A DNA stretch of 64,000 nucleotides from Candidatus Obscuribacterales bacterium (GCA_019747875.1 JAIEQI010000013.1:1-64000), one strand, 5' to 3'. Positions 25,664-35,365 are shown, numbered from the stretch's first letter. Notes: generated by a model from the sequence alone, not told the origin. Program-made: numbers and translations.

Positions 25664-26329
25664 ATGTTCGATTCACAAACTCAATATTCAGAAGAACCAA
25701 AACATCAATCATCGCAAGTAGAGGATGAACTTTCTCGAAAATTCTCCACGGCGGTGTTCGATGATCCAAAGACATTTATTACTGTCCTACGCGACAACTT
25801 TCACAAAATCCCGAAGACTATTCCAGGTGTTGTTACGAAGAGCGATCTAGTGGCACACGCTCAGACTTCCACCGATGACAGTGGAAAAGCTGCTGCCATA
25901 GCGGCTCGTTACTTCGACGAACTTCGCCAAGTCTCGCACATTCAGTCGACAGTTGGTCGAGACCCCATATACTATGTAGATAAGATCAAACAGGACACGC
26001 TGTCTAGACGTGATTTGCAAACGGCTCTCACATTGAATTACGGCAGTACTAATTTCTACATCGCAAAGCGTATAGGTAGTGGAGTCTTGGCGACAACTGC
26101 ACTTGGACTATCCACGGCAATGTCCGCAGCAATTACGGTCATGTCTGCGGAGTTTCCGCCACTTGCAGTGTTGCAGGGTGGACTGACCATAGCAATTGCG
26201 GGACTAACTGGACAAGCGGCATACAACACCTATAGTTACAGAAGCCAGATCAAAGAGCTGTCCAAACAGAATAAGATGGTGCTTTCAAGCTGGCCAGAAA
26301 TAAACAGCACACCAAAAAAAGCTAGTTAA
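25664..26329 (+). CDS. Hypothetical membrane protein with two hydrophobic segments
   Basis: A 221-residue protein with a soluble helical N-terminal domain (about 1-140), two hydrophobic segments between residues 142 and 190 (GVLATTALGLSTAMSAAITV and PPLAVLQGGLTIAIAGLTG), and a short polar tail. No signal peptide. GGGGA lies six bases before the ATG. I do not recognise the domain. It stands between a leader hairpin and a small peptide gene. Confidence 0.65.
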   Translation: MFDSQTQYSEEPKHQSSQVEDELSRKFSTAVFDDPKTFITVLRDNFHKIPKTIPGVVTKSDLVAHAQTSTDDSGKAAAIAARYFDELRQVSHIQSTVGRDPIYYVDKIKQDTLSRRDLQTALTLNYGSTNFYIAKRIGSGVLATTALGLSTAMSAAITVMSAEFPPLAVLQGGLTIAIAGLTGQAAYNTYSYRSQIKELSKQNKMVLSSWPEINSTPKKAS

Positions 26330-26537
26330 CATTCTCCTCCGGTGACAGTGGCCAACTCTGGCTGTTAGCAGTTGAGCGAACGACCCTTCAGGACCTGCGC
26401 CGTTGTCGACTGCCGCGTTGATTTTACTCACAATTCACTCACAGAAATGAAGTATTGTGATAGGAACCAAAGGTCAGATCGACATTGGAATCCTCAAGGC
26501 TCTTTGGCTCGGATGCAGATCAGGAATGGAGCAAAGA

Positions 26538-26732
26538 ATGACGGAAGAAAAGAAGGATGACGGGAAGAAGGCTAAGAAAGCCCGCAAACCTATCCCGCGA
26601 TTGAAATCCCTCAAATCCACTGGACAGCAAGAAGAATCGTTGGGTGGCGGCGAAGGAGAATTCTCATTAGCAGGTTGCTTCTACACCCAAGGTCCACCAG
26701 TTTGTCAGACAAGACCAAACGGTGGATGTTAG
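26538..26732 (+). CDS. Small Lys-rich, Cys/Gly-ending peptide (precursor-peptide-like)
   Basis: A 64-residue frame starting at ATG with GGAG six bases upstream. The first 30 residues are strongly basic (KKAKKARKPIPR). A LGGGEGEF segment follows, then a C-terminal part with Cys47, Cys56 and a final Cys64 (AGCFYTQGPPVCQTRPNGGC). The leader-like charged part, Gly-Gly stretch and Cys-ending core recall precursors of ribosomally made modified peptides or small cationic peptides. No radical-SAM, LanM or YcaO gene is present. A SAM O-methyltransferase lies convergent, 45 bases away. The function is not known. The frame extends in-phase to 26457 without a better start. Confidence 0.5.
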   Translation: MTEEKKDDGKKAKKARKPIPRLKSLKSTGQQEESLGGGEGEFSLAGCFYTQGPPVCQTRPNGGC

Positions 26733-26777
26733 GTAATTTGGAATCGGCTTCAGTTTTCGAGCTCTTCTCTTTCGCTC

Positions 26778-27815
26778 TTATGGCTTGATCGCAATCGCCA
26801 TTGTATGCGGTCCGATTAGCGGTTCGAATTTTATGTCTTTGAATCCGGCTTCCGTGAGCCATGATTCGCAGTCATGCATCGTGTAGTCAAATCCACCCGG
26901 GGTTTCGATAAGCATGTTGAGGCTCATCAATAGTCCCGTCAAATTTTGGGATCTATCGTTGTCGATCATTGTGTCGTAAACAACATAGGCACCACCAGAG
27001 GGAAGCGCATTGAAAGCCTTTCGAACAAGCATCTTTTTCTCGTCCAGATTCCAATCGTGTAATATGTGTCCCATTACGATCACATCAACTTTGGGCAATT
27101 CATCCTTGAAGAAATCCCCTGCTTGAAATTTCAAACGTTGCTGAACGCCGTTTGCTGCAACGTATTCTTCAAATACCAGTTTGACTTCCGGAAGATCAAA
27201 TCCAATTCCCTGCAAATGCTCGTGCTGCGCAGCAATTGCGGTCGCTAAGCCGCCTTGCGCTGTCCCGACATCAGCAAATGTCTTGTAGCTTTTCCAAGCG
27301 AACTTCGTGGCGATAGCGTGTGCCGGTCCCCGCGAAATGCCTGTCATTGATCCCAAGAATAGGCGCAATCTGTCCGGATCCTGATAGAGTTTCGCAAACA
27401 ACTCTTTGCTATCCGTATCTTTAGCTTCGTTTTGCGGCATTCCGCTCTTCAAGGCTTCGGTCAATCCGCCCCACGATTTGTAGAGGCGCGAATTTACCAT
27501 CGCAAAGAAGCCGCCAATGTAAGAGGGCTTTGTACTTACTAAATATTCTGCTGCTTCTGGACCATTGCTGTATTTTTGATTGTCTCTCGTCAACAATCCA
27601 AGCACGACCAGGGCGTCCAAGAAGTCCCTATTTGAACGCTCACTGAGCGCTAATGTCTGTGTGAGCTCCTCAGCCGTCAAGGGCGCGTTCGCTAACGCAT
27701 CAAAAACGTGCAACTCCACAGCGCTGAGAAAAACTTTCGATGCCCAAAATCCGAGCCCTAGCTGCATTAGCTTTTCAGGGGTGACGCTCTTTTCCATCGT
27801 GTTGGCTGTCATCAT
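26778..27815 (-). CDS. SAM-dependent O-methyltransferase (acetylserotonin-OMT-like)
   Basis: A 345-residue class I methyltransferase of the methyltransferase-2 (plant/actinobacterial small-molecule OMT) family. The N-terminal winged-helix dimerisation domain (about 1-110, with LHVFDALANAPLTAEEL) is followed by the Rossmann domain: SAM loop FADVGTAQGGLATAIA and catalytic-region MGHILHDWN, whose HDW has the His of the usual base motif. The target is probably a phenolic or other small-molecule hydroxyl. AAGGAG five bases before the ATG fixes the start. It is 196 bases upstream of nothing on its own strand but follows the hydrolase gene (28012) in the same direction, so a shared transcript is possible. 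Confidence 0.85.
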   Translation of the reverse strand: MMTANTMEKSVTPEKLMQLGLGFWASKVFLSAVELHVFDALANAPLTAEELTQTLALSERSNRDFLDALVVLGLLTRDNQKYSNGPEAAEYLVSTKPSYIGGFFAMVNSRLYKSWGGLTEALKSGMPQNEAKDTDSKELFAKLYQDPDRLRLFLGSMTGISRGPAHAIATKFAWKSYKTFADVGTAQGGLATAIAAQHEHLQGIGFDLPEVKLVFEEYVAANGVQQRLKFQAGDFFKDELPKVDVIVMGHILHDWNLDEKKMLVRKAFNALPSGGAYVVYDTMIDNDRSQNLTGLLMSLNMLIETPGGFDYTMHDCESWLTEAGFKDIKFEPLIGPHTMAIAIKP

Positions 27816-28011
27816 TTTTCTCCTTTTGAATCATGCCTATCGTAGACTTGTACGCCGCCATTTTCCAGGGGCATTAAGTGACAGTAACTAAAATGAGAGT
27901 GGTCTGAGCTAGCTGACTGCTTGGGCCGAAGCTTTCGATTGATGGGCTTGATTACGCAAGCAACTACTTGTTATGTAATTCTGGACAATATCACGGAACC
28001 TCACCTCGAAT

Positions 28012-28842
28012 TCAAGACCGAAGGAATTCGCGAATAGCGTCTGTTACGTAGAACGGTTCTTCAACCGGTAGCATATGTCCGCCTTGCGGGTAGACATAGA
28101 GCTTTGAATTCTTGATTCCTGAGGCCATCCGTTCGGCCTCGCCAGGCAATCGCATGCAATCATTTTCTCCAGCAACTATAAGAGCAGGAACGCTGATTTC
28201 GCTCAAATGCTCAGTTTGGCTAGCCCGATTCAGGACACCATTGACTGCTCGCCAAATTGTGCGGCGGTTTCCTGCAATTGAATTCCTGATTGCTCGTCGT
28301 TCTTTGCCTCTTGATTCATCGCGGAGAAATTTCTTGGTATGCATGATTGGCATGACAAGATCAGTGACTGACGCCGGCCCAAAGAGACGACAAAATAAAT
28401 TCAACAGCCCATAATGAAATTTTCTATCACTGAACTCAGCATCTGCAGATGTGTTGAACAACATTATTGAACGCAAAAGATCCGGTCTGCGTTTTGCAAT
28501 CTGCAATGCAACAAAACCGCCCATGCTATGCCCACAAAAATGCACCGGACCTAAATCCAGGTGTTCGATTAGCGCGATAGCATCGTCACAAAGCAAATCG
28601 ATACTAATTTCTTCTGCCTTGTGGTCTGCACTTTGTCCTTGTCCACGATGGTCGTAGGAAATACACCTGAATTCCTGAGACAAAACGGTCGTGATGTCTT
28701 TGAACATGCTTGAACTCCAAAGGAGCCCGTGACTGAACACTATTGGTTCACCGCTGCCGATTTCTTCATAGTACAAAATTGTGTTGTTGATATGAGCCAT
28801 TGTTCCAACGATATTGGCATTTAAGTTATCGCTGCTTTTCAT
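28012..28842 (-). CDS. Alpha/beta hydrolase
   Basis: A 276-residue alpha/beta-fold hydrolase. The oxyanion region is SHGLLWSSSMF, the nucleophile elbow is GHSMGG (Ser), the acid is in VAGENDCMR and the His in PQGGHMLPVEEP. The frame is open upstream to 28983 with a hydrophobic stretch (VLVVFSLCMFLPVMI) that could be a signal. A perfect 17-base duplication at 28866-28899 breaks the phase there, so I place the start at the ATG at 28842, close behind AGAGGG. The substrate is unknown. Confidence 0.8.
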   Translation of the reverse strand: MKSSDNLNANIVGTMAHINNTILYYEEIGSGEPIVFSHGLLWSSSMFKDITTVLSQEFRCISYDHRGQGQSADHKAEEISIDLLCDDAIALIEHLDLGPVHFCGHSMGGFVALQIAKRRPDLLRSIMLFNTSADAEFSDRKFHYGLLNLFCRLFGPASVTDLVMPIMHTKKFLRDESRGKERRAIRNSIAGNRRTIWRAVNGVLNRASQTEHLSEISVPALIVAGENDCMRLPGEAERMASGIKNSKLYVYPQGGHMLPVEEPFYVTDAIREFLRS

Positions 28843-28865
28843 ATCCCTCTGCATTTCATAGCCTG

Positions 28866-28899
28866 CATATACTGCAGCATTCCATATACTGCAGCATTC
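28866..28899. repeat. Two-copy 17-nt tandem duplication
   Basis: CATATACTGCAGCATTC occurs twice without a gap. Seventeen is not a multiple of three, so if the hydrolase once had a longer N-terminus this copy shifted its frame. Confidence 0.9.
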
Positions 28900-29179
28900 C
28901 AATCTGTCTTCCAAATACCGTATCATTACTGGCAGGAACATGCAAAGACTGAAAACGACCAGGACTTTGCTATGGCTGTTCATCTGCCGTCCATTGTTGG
29001 GGGGCGTAGTCTAGTGACACAAAGACTTGGGCATGTAATAGGAAGAGACGGGTGTTTCCTTTCTCTTAGAATTCCTATATCACAATGAATTCTCCCCTCA
29101 CAGATTCCCTACAACTCCTGGCTAACATGGAGAAGTAGCCGAAAAGCTCGCACCTACATGCATGGGAGGCAAATCTTCG

Positions 29180-32100
29180 ATGACAAGAATATCGCGGCAC
29201 CGAACGCTCGGCGCCTTCTTGGCTTGGTCTGGATTGATGTCTTATCTTATTTCATCTCCTTGCTACGGTCAGATCTCCCCTCCAGATGCTGCTTCGCCGA
29301 CATCGACCCCCTCCAGCTCCCCGTCCGGCGGCGGCGACCCGGTTCCAGCAGCGGTCAATTACTCAGGCACCAATGTCATTGACTTTGGAAATCACACTGG
29401 CGGCACCTTGACTCTTACAGGAGACCTGGTGAATAGCGGGACGCTTTACGCTATTTCCACCAACCCTGCAATTACTACAGCAGTTTTTTCAGCACCCAAC
29501 GTCTTTAACCAAACGGGGGCGACTATTTCCACCGTTCTTCCAGCCGGGGGCTTGCCTGGTTATGCAAATGCCATTTCCGGACTGAGCCTGATATTTAATG
29601 TGACCAACAACTTCGTCAACTCCGGCACTATCAACAGTGCAGGGGCTCTTGCCGTTAATGCTGGTGGATCAATCACAAATGCATTGCCGCAGGGAATCAC
29701 GGCGCCACTACCTGTGATGCAGGCTATTAATAATATCGATATCGCGTCTCAAATTGGCAATATCGTTAATGCCGGAACAATCGCTTCGGTTGCTGGCAAC
29801 ATAAACCTGACGGCTGCGGCTGCAAACGTACTTTCCGTCAACAACATTGGCGGAATCATGCAAGCCTTGCAAGGCAACATCAACGTGCGCGACGCACTGT
29901 TCACAGGCACCGTCGGCATGAATATCGTCGGTGGCGATTGGCTATCTAAGAATCTGAATTTGATGAATGGAAACGGTCTGGTTAGCGCTCAGTTCGGCAG
30001 CGCAACCGGTGTTATCAATGCAATTGGCAGTGGCGCCGAAATCGGCGTTAATACCGGCGATTTGATTTTGGGCAACATCAAAATCGATGGCGATCCTACT
30101 TATTACAGCGCTGATGGCGACGTGTACTTGCCCGCTTCTATTTCCACATCGGGTTTTGATTTGGCAGTTATTGCCAAAAACAATATCCTGGCTACTACTG
30201 GAACTGTTGCTATCGACACGCGAGGGGGCGCAGGACTAGGAGTGGATTCTGGCAACGTATTGATGGTTGCTGGGGCGAAGTTTGTCACGCCACTTAGTGG
30301 CACGGATGGTCCGCCTGGTTCAAATGGAGTATCCGTTACATGGACAAGCCCGGATGCACTGACGGATGATGGTGGCAGCATAAACATCAATACTTTGACC
30401 ATCGACACCGGAGGCGATCTTTCTCTTGCCAATGCCGGTAACGTTACCCTGGTCGCATACCAAGGTAAGAACTCTGATACAGGTCAAATAATCACAGATA
30501 TGGCGTCTTCCTATATAAGCGCCAAGAACTATGCTCCTGGTTTCTCCGGGGGAAATGTAACCTTAATCGCCGGCGCTACCAGTGGTGCTCCTAGTTCCAT
30601 TGTTTTCGGTAATATCACAGGTGGTGGCGGTTCTGCCAGTATCGGTGTGTATGCCGCCACGCCGGTCATTACGGGCGCCAGCACTGCAATTACCGTAATT
30701 GACGGCACCCCGCAGGCTGGTAGCGGCACTTACACGGCTGGGAATTTGCAGAACGCTAGAATTGATTTGGGAGTACTAAACAATGATGGTGCTCCAGGTA
30801 TAGACGCGCCTCCAGGCGTTGCTCCTATTGCAGGCTCAAACGGCGGAGCCATTACCGTTAGCTCCGCTGGAGATGTCTTTGTTAATTCGTTGCTGAGCCG
30901 AGGAGGTCAGGGCGGTAATTCTGGCTTTGGGATAGGCTCTACAGGGGCGGACGGAGGTAACGGTGGGGTTATCAGCGTATCCGGAGGCGATAATGTGCTG
31001 GCCGTGGGCACCATTATCGATGCCAGCGGTGGCAAGGGGGGGAACGGTGGCGTTAGGTTTGGCGTTGCTTATGGTGGGGGGAAGGGTGGCAATGCTGGAT
31101 CCTTCATAGGTACTGCCACCGAGAACCTAACTGTTGATGCTGTAACTCTTAATGGTGGGGAAGGCGGTGGTCCACTAGGCTTTCTAGTCTGCTGCGGGGG
31201 GACAAGTTATAACAACTCCGGCGGCGAGGGTGGAACTGTTGTTTTGAACGCCCCTGAAGTATTTACTGGTACTTCAGCTATCCAATTGAATGGGGGCAAC
31301 GGAGGCTTAGGTTTTTCCGTCGGGAGTGGCGCTGGTAACGGCGGAGCCGGAGGCAGTGGTGGAAAGTTCACTGCAAATGCCGACAACTTTCAAGGTGGCA
31401 GCGGAGATTTGCAAGCTAAAGGTGGTCTCGGCGGAGTCGGTGGCCAGTCCCTCAATGGTGGTTTACCCTCTAAGTCCGGAAGTGGTGGAAATGGTGGTAG
31501 CGTACAAATTATTGCTACTCAACAAATCACAATTGGAAATGTAGATACTACAGGTGGTGATGGCGCGACGGGCGCTGACCAGGTTTCCTCTGTTCCAGCT
31601 AGTGCGGGCGGCAATGGAGCGGCGGCAGGCAAGATAACATTACAAGCTGGTGCTGGACTATTCACCGGGGATTTGATTGCGAAGGGCGGTGCTGGAGGAC
31701 CTGGTGGAAACGGAATCGCGTTCGGCCTCAGCGCCAATCCCCCAGGAGCTGGAGGGAATGGCGGACAAGGCGGAGTCATCACTCTAAGTGGAACAGCCTG
31801 CTGCGTAGGAAGTCTTGATGTGACTGGAGGCGCTGGCGGCGCCGCCGGGGCTGATTTAGGAGGAAAAGGAAAGGCAGCCAATGGAGGCAACGGAGCTGCA
31901 GGCGGAAGCATAAGCATAACCTCTGCTGACGATATCTTCGTTTCATTTAGGGCACTTGCAGATAGTGGTATCGGCGGACTGGGCGTGAACGGAGGGCTTG
32001 ATGGAAGTGGTGGCAACGGCGGCACTATCGACATGACCGCCAATGGAACAACACTCCCCCTGACCCTGGGCGATGTCGTTAGTGCAAAGGGAATTGGTGC

Positions 32101-34393
32101 TGGAAACAAAGGCGGAACCATTACGCTTACATCAGCTTTTAGTGTGGAGACCATTAGTGGAGCAATAACTGCGGAAGGGCAGGATGGAGCCGCCGGAGGC
32201 AGCATTACGATCAACGCGCCCAATCTTTCGCTCAACGGCTTTGATTCTCTCTCTGGGATGAGCTTGGACGCATCGAGCACCGCATCTAGTGGCGGTACTA
32301 TTACGGTTAATCTAAGCAGTACTAGTAGCTGCGCATGCAGCCCGGATCTTATTGCCGGCGGGGTGAACGCCTCAGGCTCTGGAGCTGGAAACAAAGGAGG
32401 CAGCATAAGCTTGACTGCCAAAGGCGCTTTGGAAGTGGGGGGAGTGATTTATGCTCAAGGTATGGATGGAGCAACAGGTGGGTCCGTCAATGTTTCTGGA
32501 AATGAGCTCGCTCTTTTGGGATCTGATTCTGACACGGGCGCATCAGTAGATGCATCAAGCACGGATGCCACCGGTGGTAGTGTTACGATAGCATCAACCG
32601 GGAAAGCTCTTCCAGCTACTTTTGTTAGCGGCGCTGTGCTTGCGACAGGATCCGGCGCCGGTAATAAAGGCGGAACAATCACCCTGACCGCCAATACTGG
32701 GTTGGAGGTTGACGGGTTGGTCAGTGTCATGGGCGACAACGGCGCTTCTGGCGGCGCGATAACGGTGAATGCAAAGGAGTTTGCATTCCTGGCAACGGAC
32801 ACGACATTGGATGCATCCAGCACGCAGGCTGCTGGCGGCACCATTAGTATGAGCGCCACTAGCGGAATCTTTCCATCTATCATCGGAGGAACTGTTAATG
32901 TCTCCGGATCAGGAAAAGGCAACAAAGCTGGTAGTTTCAGCGTAACTTCATCGAATTCTTTGTTTATTGATGGGCCTGTTAATGCCGTTGGTCAGAGTGA
33001 CGCTGATGGAGGCACGATTTCAATTAATGCAGTTGAAGTGAGCCTCATTGGAGTCGATCCGCTGACCGGGCGAACATTAGATGCATCCAGCACGGATGCA
33101 AATGGTGGAGTGGTCACTCTTATAACTACAGGCCCGGATGTATTGTCAAATAGTGGATGTGGTTGCAATTCCATTTTCGGCAGTATTGCTGCTAACGGGG
33201 CAAATAATGGAGGGCGTATCAACCTGGGAGCCACCGGAGGATTTAGTTTCGAGTCTCCGCTTTCCATTACTGCCGATGGGAACCTCGGCAGTGGCGGCTT
33301 GATTCAATTTACGTCTCCCGGAAGCGCAACACTCAACTTGCATAATTCAGCCAATATTAGTGCGACGAATCTGGCAAACAATAGCGGGCGAATTGGAATT
33401 AATGTCGGTCCAACCGGCGGCGTCAACATTGATGGTGGGGGAGTTATGCTTGCCGGCGAATACGTCGGTATCGGCGACCTTGATCCAGTCACTTTGGCAG
33501 TAGTGAATCCTAGCGAAGTTCAACTTTCTGATTTCCCGATTCGAAATTACACTTTCACGATGGGCTCCGTTGGCAACAAGATTCTGATTAGCCAGCCTTT
33601 GCCGCCGACGCCTACAACGACCAAAACACTGACCAAAACACTGACCGGTGGCGTTTCTTTACAGGTTGAGATTCCTTTGAACCTACCTCAAATTCCATCC
33701 AACAGTACAATCACCAACATAGACCAAACCGCTTTTTACGTATCCTTGCCGGATGTTAGGTTGATTGGTGGCAATACACATCCAAATTCTTTCCTCGATG
33801 GAGTCCTGGTAAGCTCGCCTGGGGACGCCCTTAATGCCAAAGGAATAAACGCCTCCACAAATGCGGAAGGTGGATTAGTTCTAGGCAAGGGGAATTTGCT
33901 GGTCTTACCTGGAGCCACTGTTGATGGTGGTATGCAGATCGCGACAAATGAAGGAACCCTATTTGTCGCTCCCGGTTCAATTGCGTTTTTGATCGAAACT
34001 GGAAATGATGTCGCAGTGTATGCCTTGCATGAGGGCAAGGCGGGCGATATAAGCTTCAAATCCGGTAATCAAACAATTGAACTATCCACCGGGCAACAAG
34101 CGGTTTTCACGCGTGGACATGCGGACTTCAGCAAAGTTAACCCTGGCGCTCTGATTCCAGCTCGTAAAGTGAACTCATATAAAATGGACAACGGCGTCAC
34201 TGCGTTTGTAGCAGAATACTCACTGCCAGTTGCCTTGTCCACGATTCGCCCTCTCAAGGCAATGCGCTCTTCGGACGACCTTGCATTGCGAAGATTGTCT
34301 GGCACTGTGCAGAAGAATGCCGCGATTCTTAGTTTGATCGGTACTCGCTACGGACCGTACAAACAACAACAACAACAGCACGCCTCACCATAA
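29180..34393 (+). CDS. Large secreted beta-helix adhesin-like protein with FecR-like C-terminus
   Basis: A 1737-residue protein. A signal peptide (about residues 1-31, ending SSPCYGQ) comes first, then a Ser/Pro-rich linker. Next are filamentous-hemagglutinin-like strands (GTLTLTGDLVNSGTLYA) and a very long Gly/Asn/Ser-rich solenoid. From about residue 700 to 1330 the solenoid repeats SGAGNKGGxIxLTA, VNAxG and DASST as rung-like units of about 75-80 residues. Near the C-terminus a FecR-like domain (LFVAPGSIAFLIETGNDVAVYALHEG) is followed by a tail with a five-Gln run. No autotransporter barrel or LPXTG is seen. It probably forms an elongated beta-helix on the cell surface. The ATG at 29180 has GGGAGG upstream. 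Confidence 0.8.
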   Translation: MTRISRHRTLGAFLAWSGLMSYLISSPCYGQISPPDAASPTSTPSSSPSGGGDPVPAAVNYSGTNVIDFGNHTGGTLTLTGDLVNSGTLYAISTNPAITTAVFSAPNVFNQTGATISTVLPAGGLPGYANAISGLSLIFNVTNNFVNSGTINSAGALAVNAGGSITNALPQGITAPLPVMQAINNIDIASQIGNIVNAGTIASVAGNINLTAAAANVLSVNNIGGIMQALQGNINVRDALFTGTVGMNIVGGDWLSKNLNLMNGNGLVSAQFGSATGVINAIGSGAEIGVNTGDLILGNIKIDGDPTYYSADGDVYLPASISTSGFDLAVIAKNNILATTGTVAIDTRGGAGLGVDSGNVLMVAGAKFVTPLSGTDGPPGSNGVSVTWTSPDALTDDGGSININTLTIDTGGDLSLANAGNVTLVAYQGKNSDTGQIITDMASSYISAKNYAPGFSGGNVTLIAGATSGAPSSIVFGNITGGGGSASIGVYAATPVITGASTAITVIDGTPQAGSGTYTAGNLQNARIDLGVLNNDGAPGIDAPPGVAPIAGSNGGAITVSSAGDVFVNSLLSRGGQGGNSGFGIGSTGADGGNGGVISVSGGDNVLAVGTIIDASGGKGGNGGVRFGVAYGGGKGGNAGSFIGTATENLTVDAVTLNGGEGGGPLGFLVCCGGTSYNNSGGEGGTVVLNAPEVFTGTSAIQLNGGNGGLGFSVGSGAGNGGAGGSGGKFTANADNFQGGSGDLQAKGGLGGVGGQSLNGGLPSKSGSGGNGGSVQIIATQQITIGNVDTTGGDGATGADQVSSVPASAGGNGAAAGKITLQAGAGLFTGDLIAKGGAGGPGGNGIAFGLSANPPGAGGNGGQGGVITLSGTACCVGSLDVTGGAGGAAGADLGGKGKAANGGNGAAGGSISITSADDIFVSFRALADSGIGGLGVNGGLDGSGGNGGTIDMTANGTTLPLTLGDVVSAKGIGAGNKGGTITLTSAFSVETISGAITAEGQDGAAGGSITINAPNLSLNGFDSLSGMSLDASSTASSGGTITVNLSSTSSCACSPDLIAGGVNASGSGAGNKGGSISLTAKGALEVGGVIYAQGMDGATGGSVNVSGNELALLGSDSDTGASVDASSTDATGGSVTIASTGKALPATFVSGAVLATGSGAGNKGGTITLTANTGLEVDGLVSVMGDNGASGGAITVNAKEFAFLATDTTLDASSTQAAGGTISMSATSGIFPSIIGGTVNVSGSGKGNKAGSFSVTSSNSLFIDGPVNAVGQSDADGGTISINAVEVSLIGVDPLTGRTLDASSTDANGGVVTLITTGPDVLSNSGCGCNSIFGSIAANGANNGGRINLGATGGFSFESPLSITADGNLGSGGLIQFTSPGSATLNLHNSANISATNLANNSGRIGINVGPTGGVNIDGGGVMLAGEYVGIGDLDPVTLAVVNPSEVQLSDFPIRNYTFTMGSVGNKILISQPLPPTPTTTKTLTKTLTGGVSLQVEIPLNLPQIPSNSTITNIDQTAFYVSLPDVRLIGGNTHPNSFLDGVLVSSPGDALNAKGINASTNAEGGLVLGKGNLLVLPGATVDGGMQIATNEGTLFVAPGSIAFLIETGNDVAVYALHEGKAGDISFKSGNQTIELSTGQQAVFTRGHADFSKVNPGALIPARKVNSYKMDNGVTAFVAEYSLPVALSTIRPLKAMRSSDDLALRRLSGTVQKNAAILSLIGTRYGPYKQQQQQHASP

Positions 34394-34479
34394 TATGTTG
34401 TTCTCTCCAGGATCTTACCCCCCTGGCTTGCGGTGTCAGTCTCCTAGATCCAGAAGAAGCTTAGCAATGTTTTGATGAA

Positions 34480-34716
34480 TCATAGAGCTGTAACTTCGCT
34501 GCCATAAACTATCTTGTCAGCTTGTGCCAACAGAGAACGTGAGGAACGTGCGGTTTTGATTGGACTATGTGAGATCCAGTCACTGCCAGAAATCCCGCAT
34601 GCTGGGCAGATCGAGAAAAGATTGTGCCAGTATGAAAAGTCTGTAGCGCAAAAAAGGCAATGCAAGTCGACTATTTTTGCTCGATTTGTGATGACAGTAT
34701 TTAGTGTGATGTACAT
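34480..34716 (-). CDS. Small zinc-ribbon-like protein (doubtful)
   Basis: A 78-residue frame with CLFC and CPAC separated by 17 residues, a spacing that fits a zinc ribbon, and a Ser/Arg-rich tail. It is 39 bases downstream of the TPR gene on the same strand, so it could be the second gene of that unit. The ribosome site is weak, and another start inside the frame (TTG near 34666) is possible. Treat as a candidate. Confidence 0.35.
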   Translation of the reverse strand: MYITLNTVITNRAKIVDLHCLFCATDFSYWHNLFSICPACGISGSDWISHSPIKTARSSRSLLAQADKIVYGSEVTAL

Positions 34717-34755
34717 GTTATTCTCGCTATTTCCTATTTAATTGGTTCTGAGTGC

Positions 34756-35148
34756 TTATGCAACTGCGCCTCGCTCCGGGATAGAATGCGGTGCAGCTGT
34801 TGCTCGCTGGCTAAGTGCTAGCAACGCCCTGTAGTTTGAGATTGCAGTTTCCATTTCATGGTCGCAGAATTCAAAGAGCAACGATTGCAGCTGAACGACG
34901 CGCTGGTAATAAGCGGCTGCCGATGCATACATCCCTTGGATGCAGTAGAGACCGGCTATGCGGCTGAATAGCGCTGCTTTTTCTTCTACTGAAACATCAC
35001 TTAGTTCTGACGCAGTAAGTAGAAGGGTTTCAACGAGTTGGTAGTCCTCCAGCTTAAATGCTTCATTTGCACTCTCCAGCAGTTTGTTGAGCCGATTCTT
35101 CTCATTTGTTTGTTGTTGTTTTTTCAAGATGCACACTTTGTTTCTCAT
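34756..35148 (-). CDS. Small TPR-like protein
   Basis: A 130-residue helical protein. A basic N-terminus is followed by about three helix-turn-helix units (LLESANEAFKLEDYQLVETLL and AALFSRIAGLYCIQGMYASAAAYYQRVV) of TPR type, which usually bind proteins. No signal. AAGGAG six bases before the ATG fixes the start at 35148. It lies divergent from the EAL gene. Confidence 0.75.
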   Translation of the reverse strand: MRNKVCILKKQQQTNEKNRLNKLLESANEAFKLEDYQLVETLLLTASELSDVSVEEKAALFSRIAGLYCIQGMYASAAAYYQRVVQLQSLLFEFCDHEMETAISNYRALLALSQRATAAPHSIPERGAVA

Positions 35149-35365
35149 TTGAGTTCTCCTTCTTGAGGTTGCCAAATTATGGCTTCATTTCAGGCAGATT
35201 CCAGCCCTCAAATTGGTGATTGCTCAGGTGATTTGGGATTCACGATTTGGAGTGATCCAAAGCCATTCCTGAGGCCGATCTTAAGAAGTTTTGCTTCTGG
35301 AAGAATACAGACGACACATTTTTTCAATGATTTGTCCTTTGCGACGAATCATTAGAGGAGCCAAT

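Noticed and set aside
31519-32925. Long Pro/Ala-rich minus-strand frames under the beta-helix gene
   Set aside because: They are shadows of the Gly-rich repeats; Pro and Ala codons arise from complement of Gly and Ser codons.
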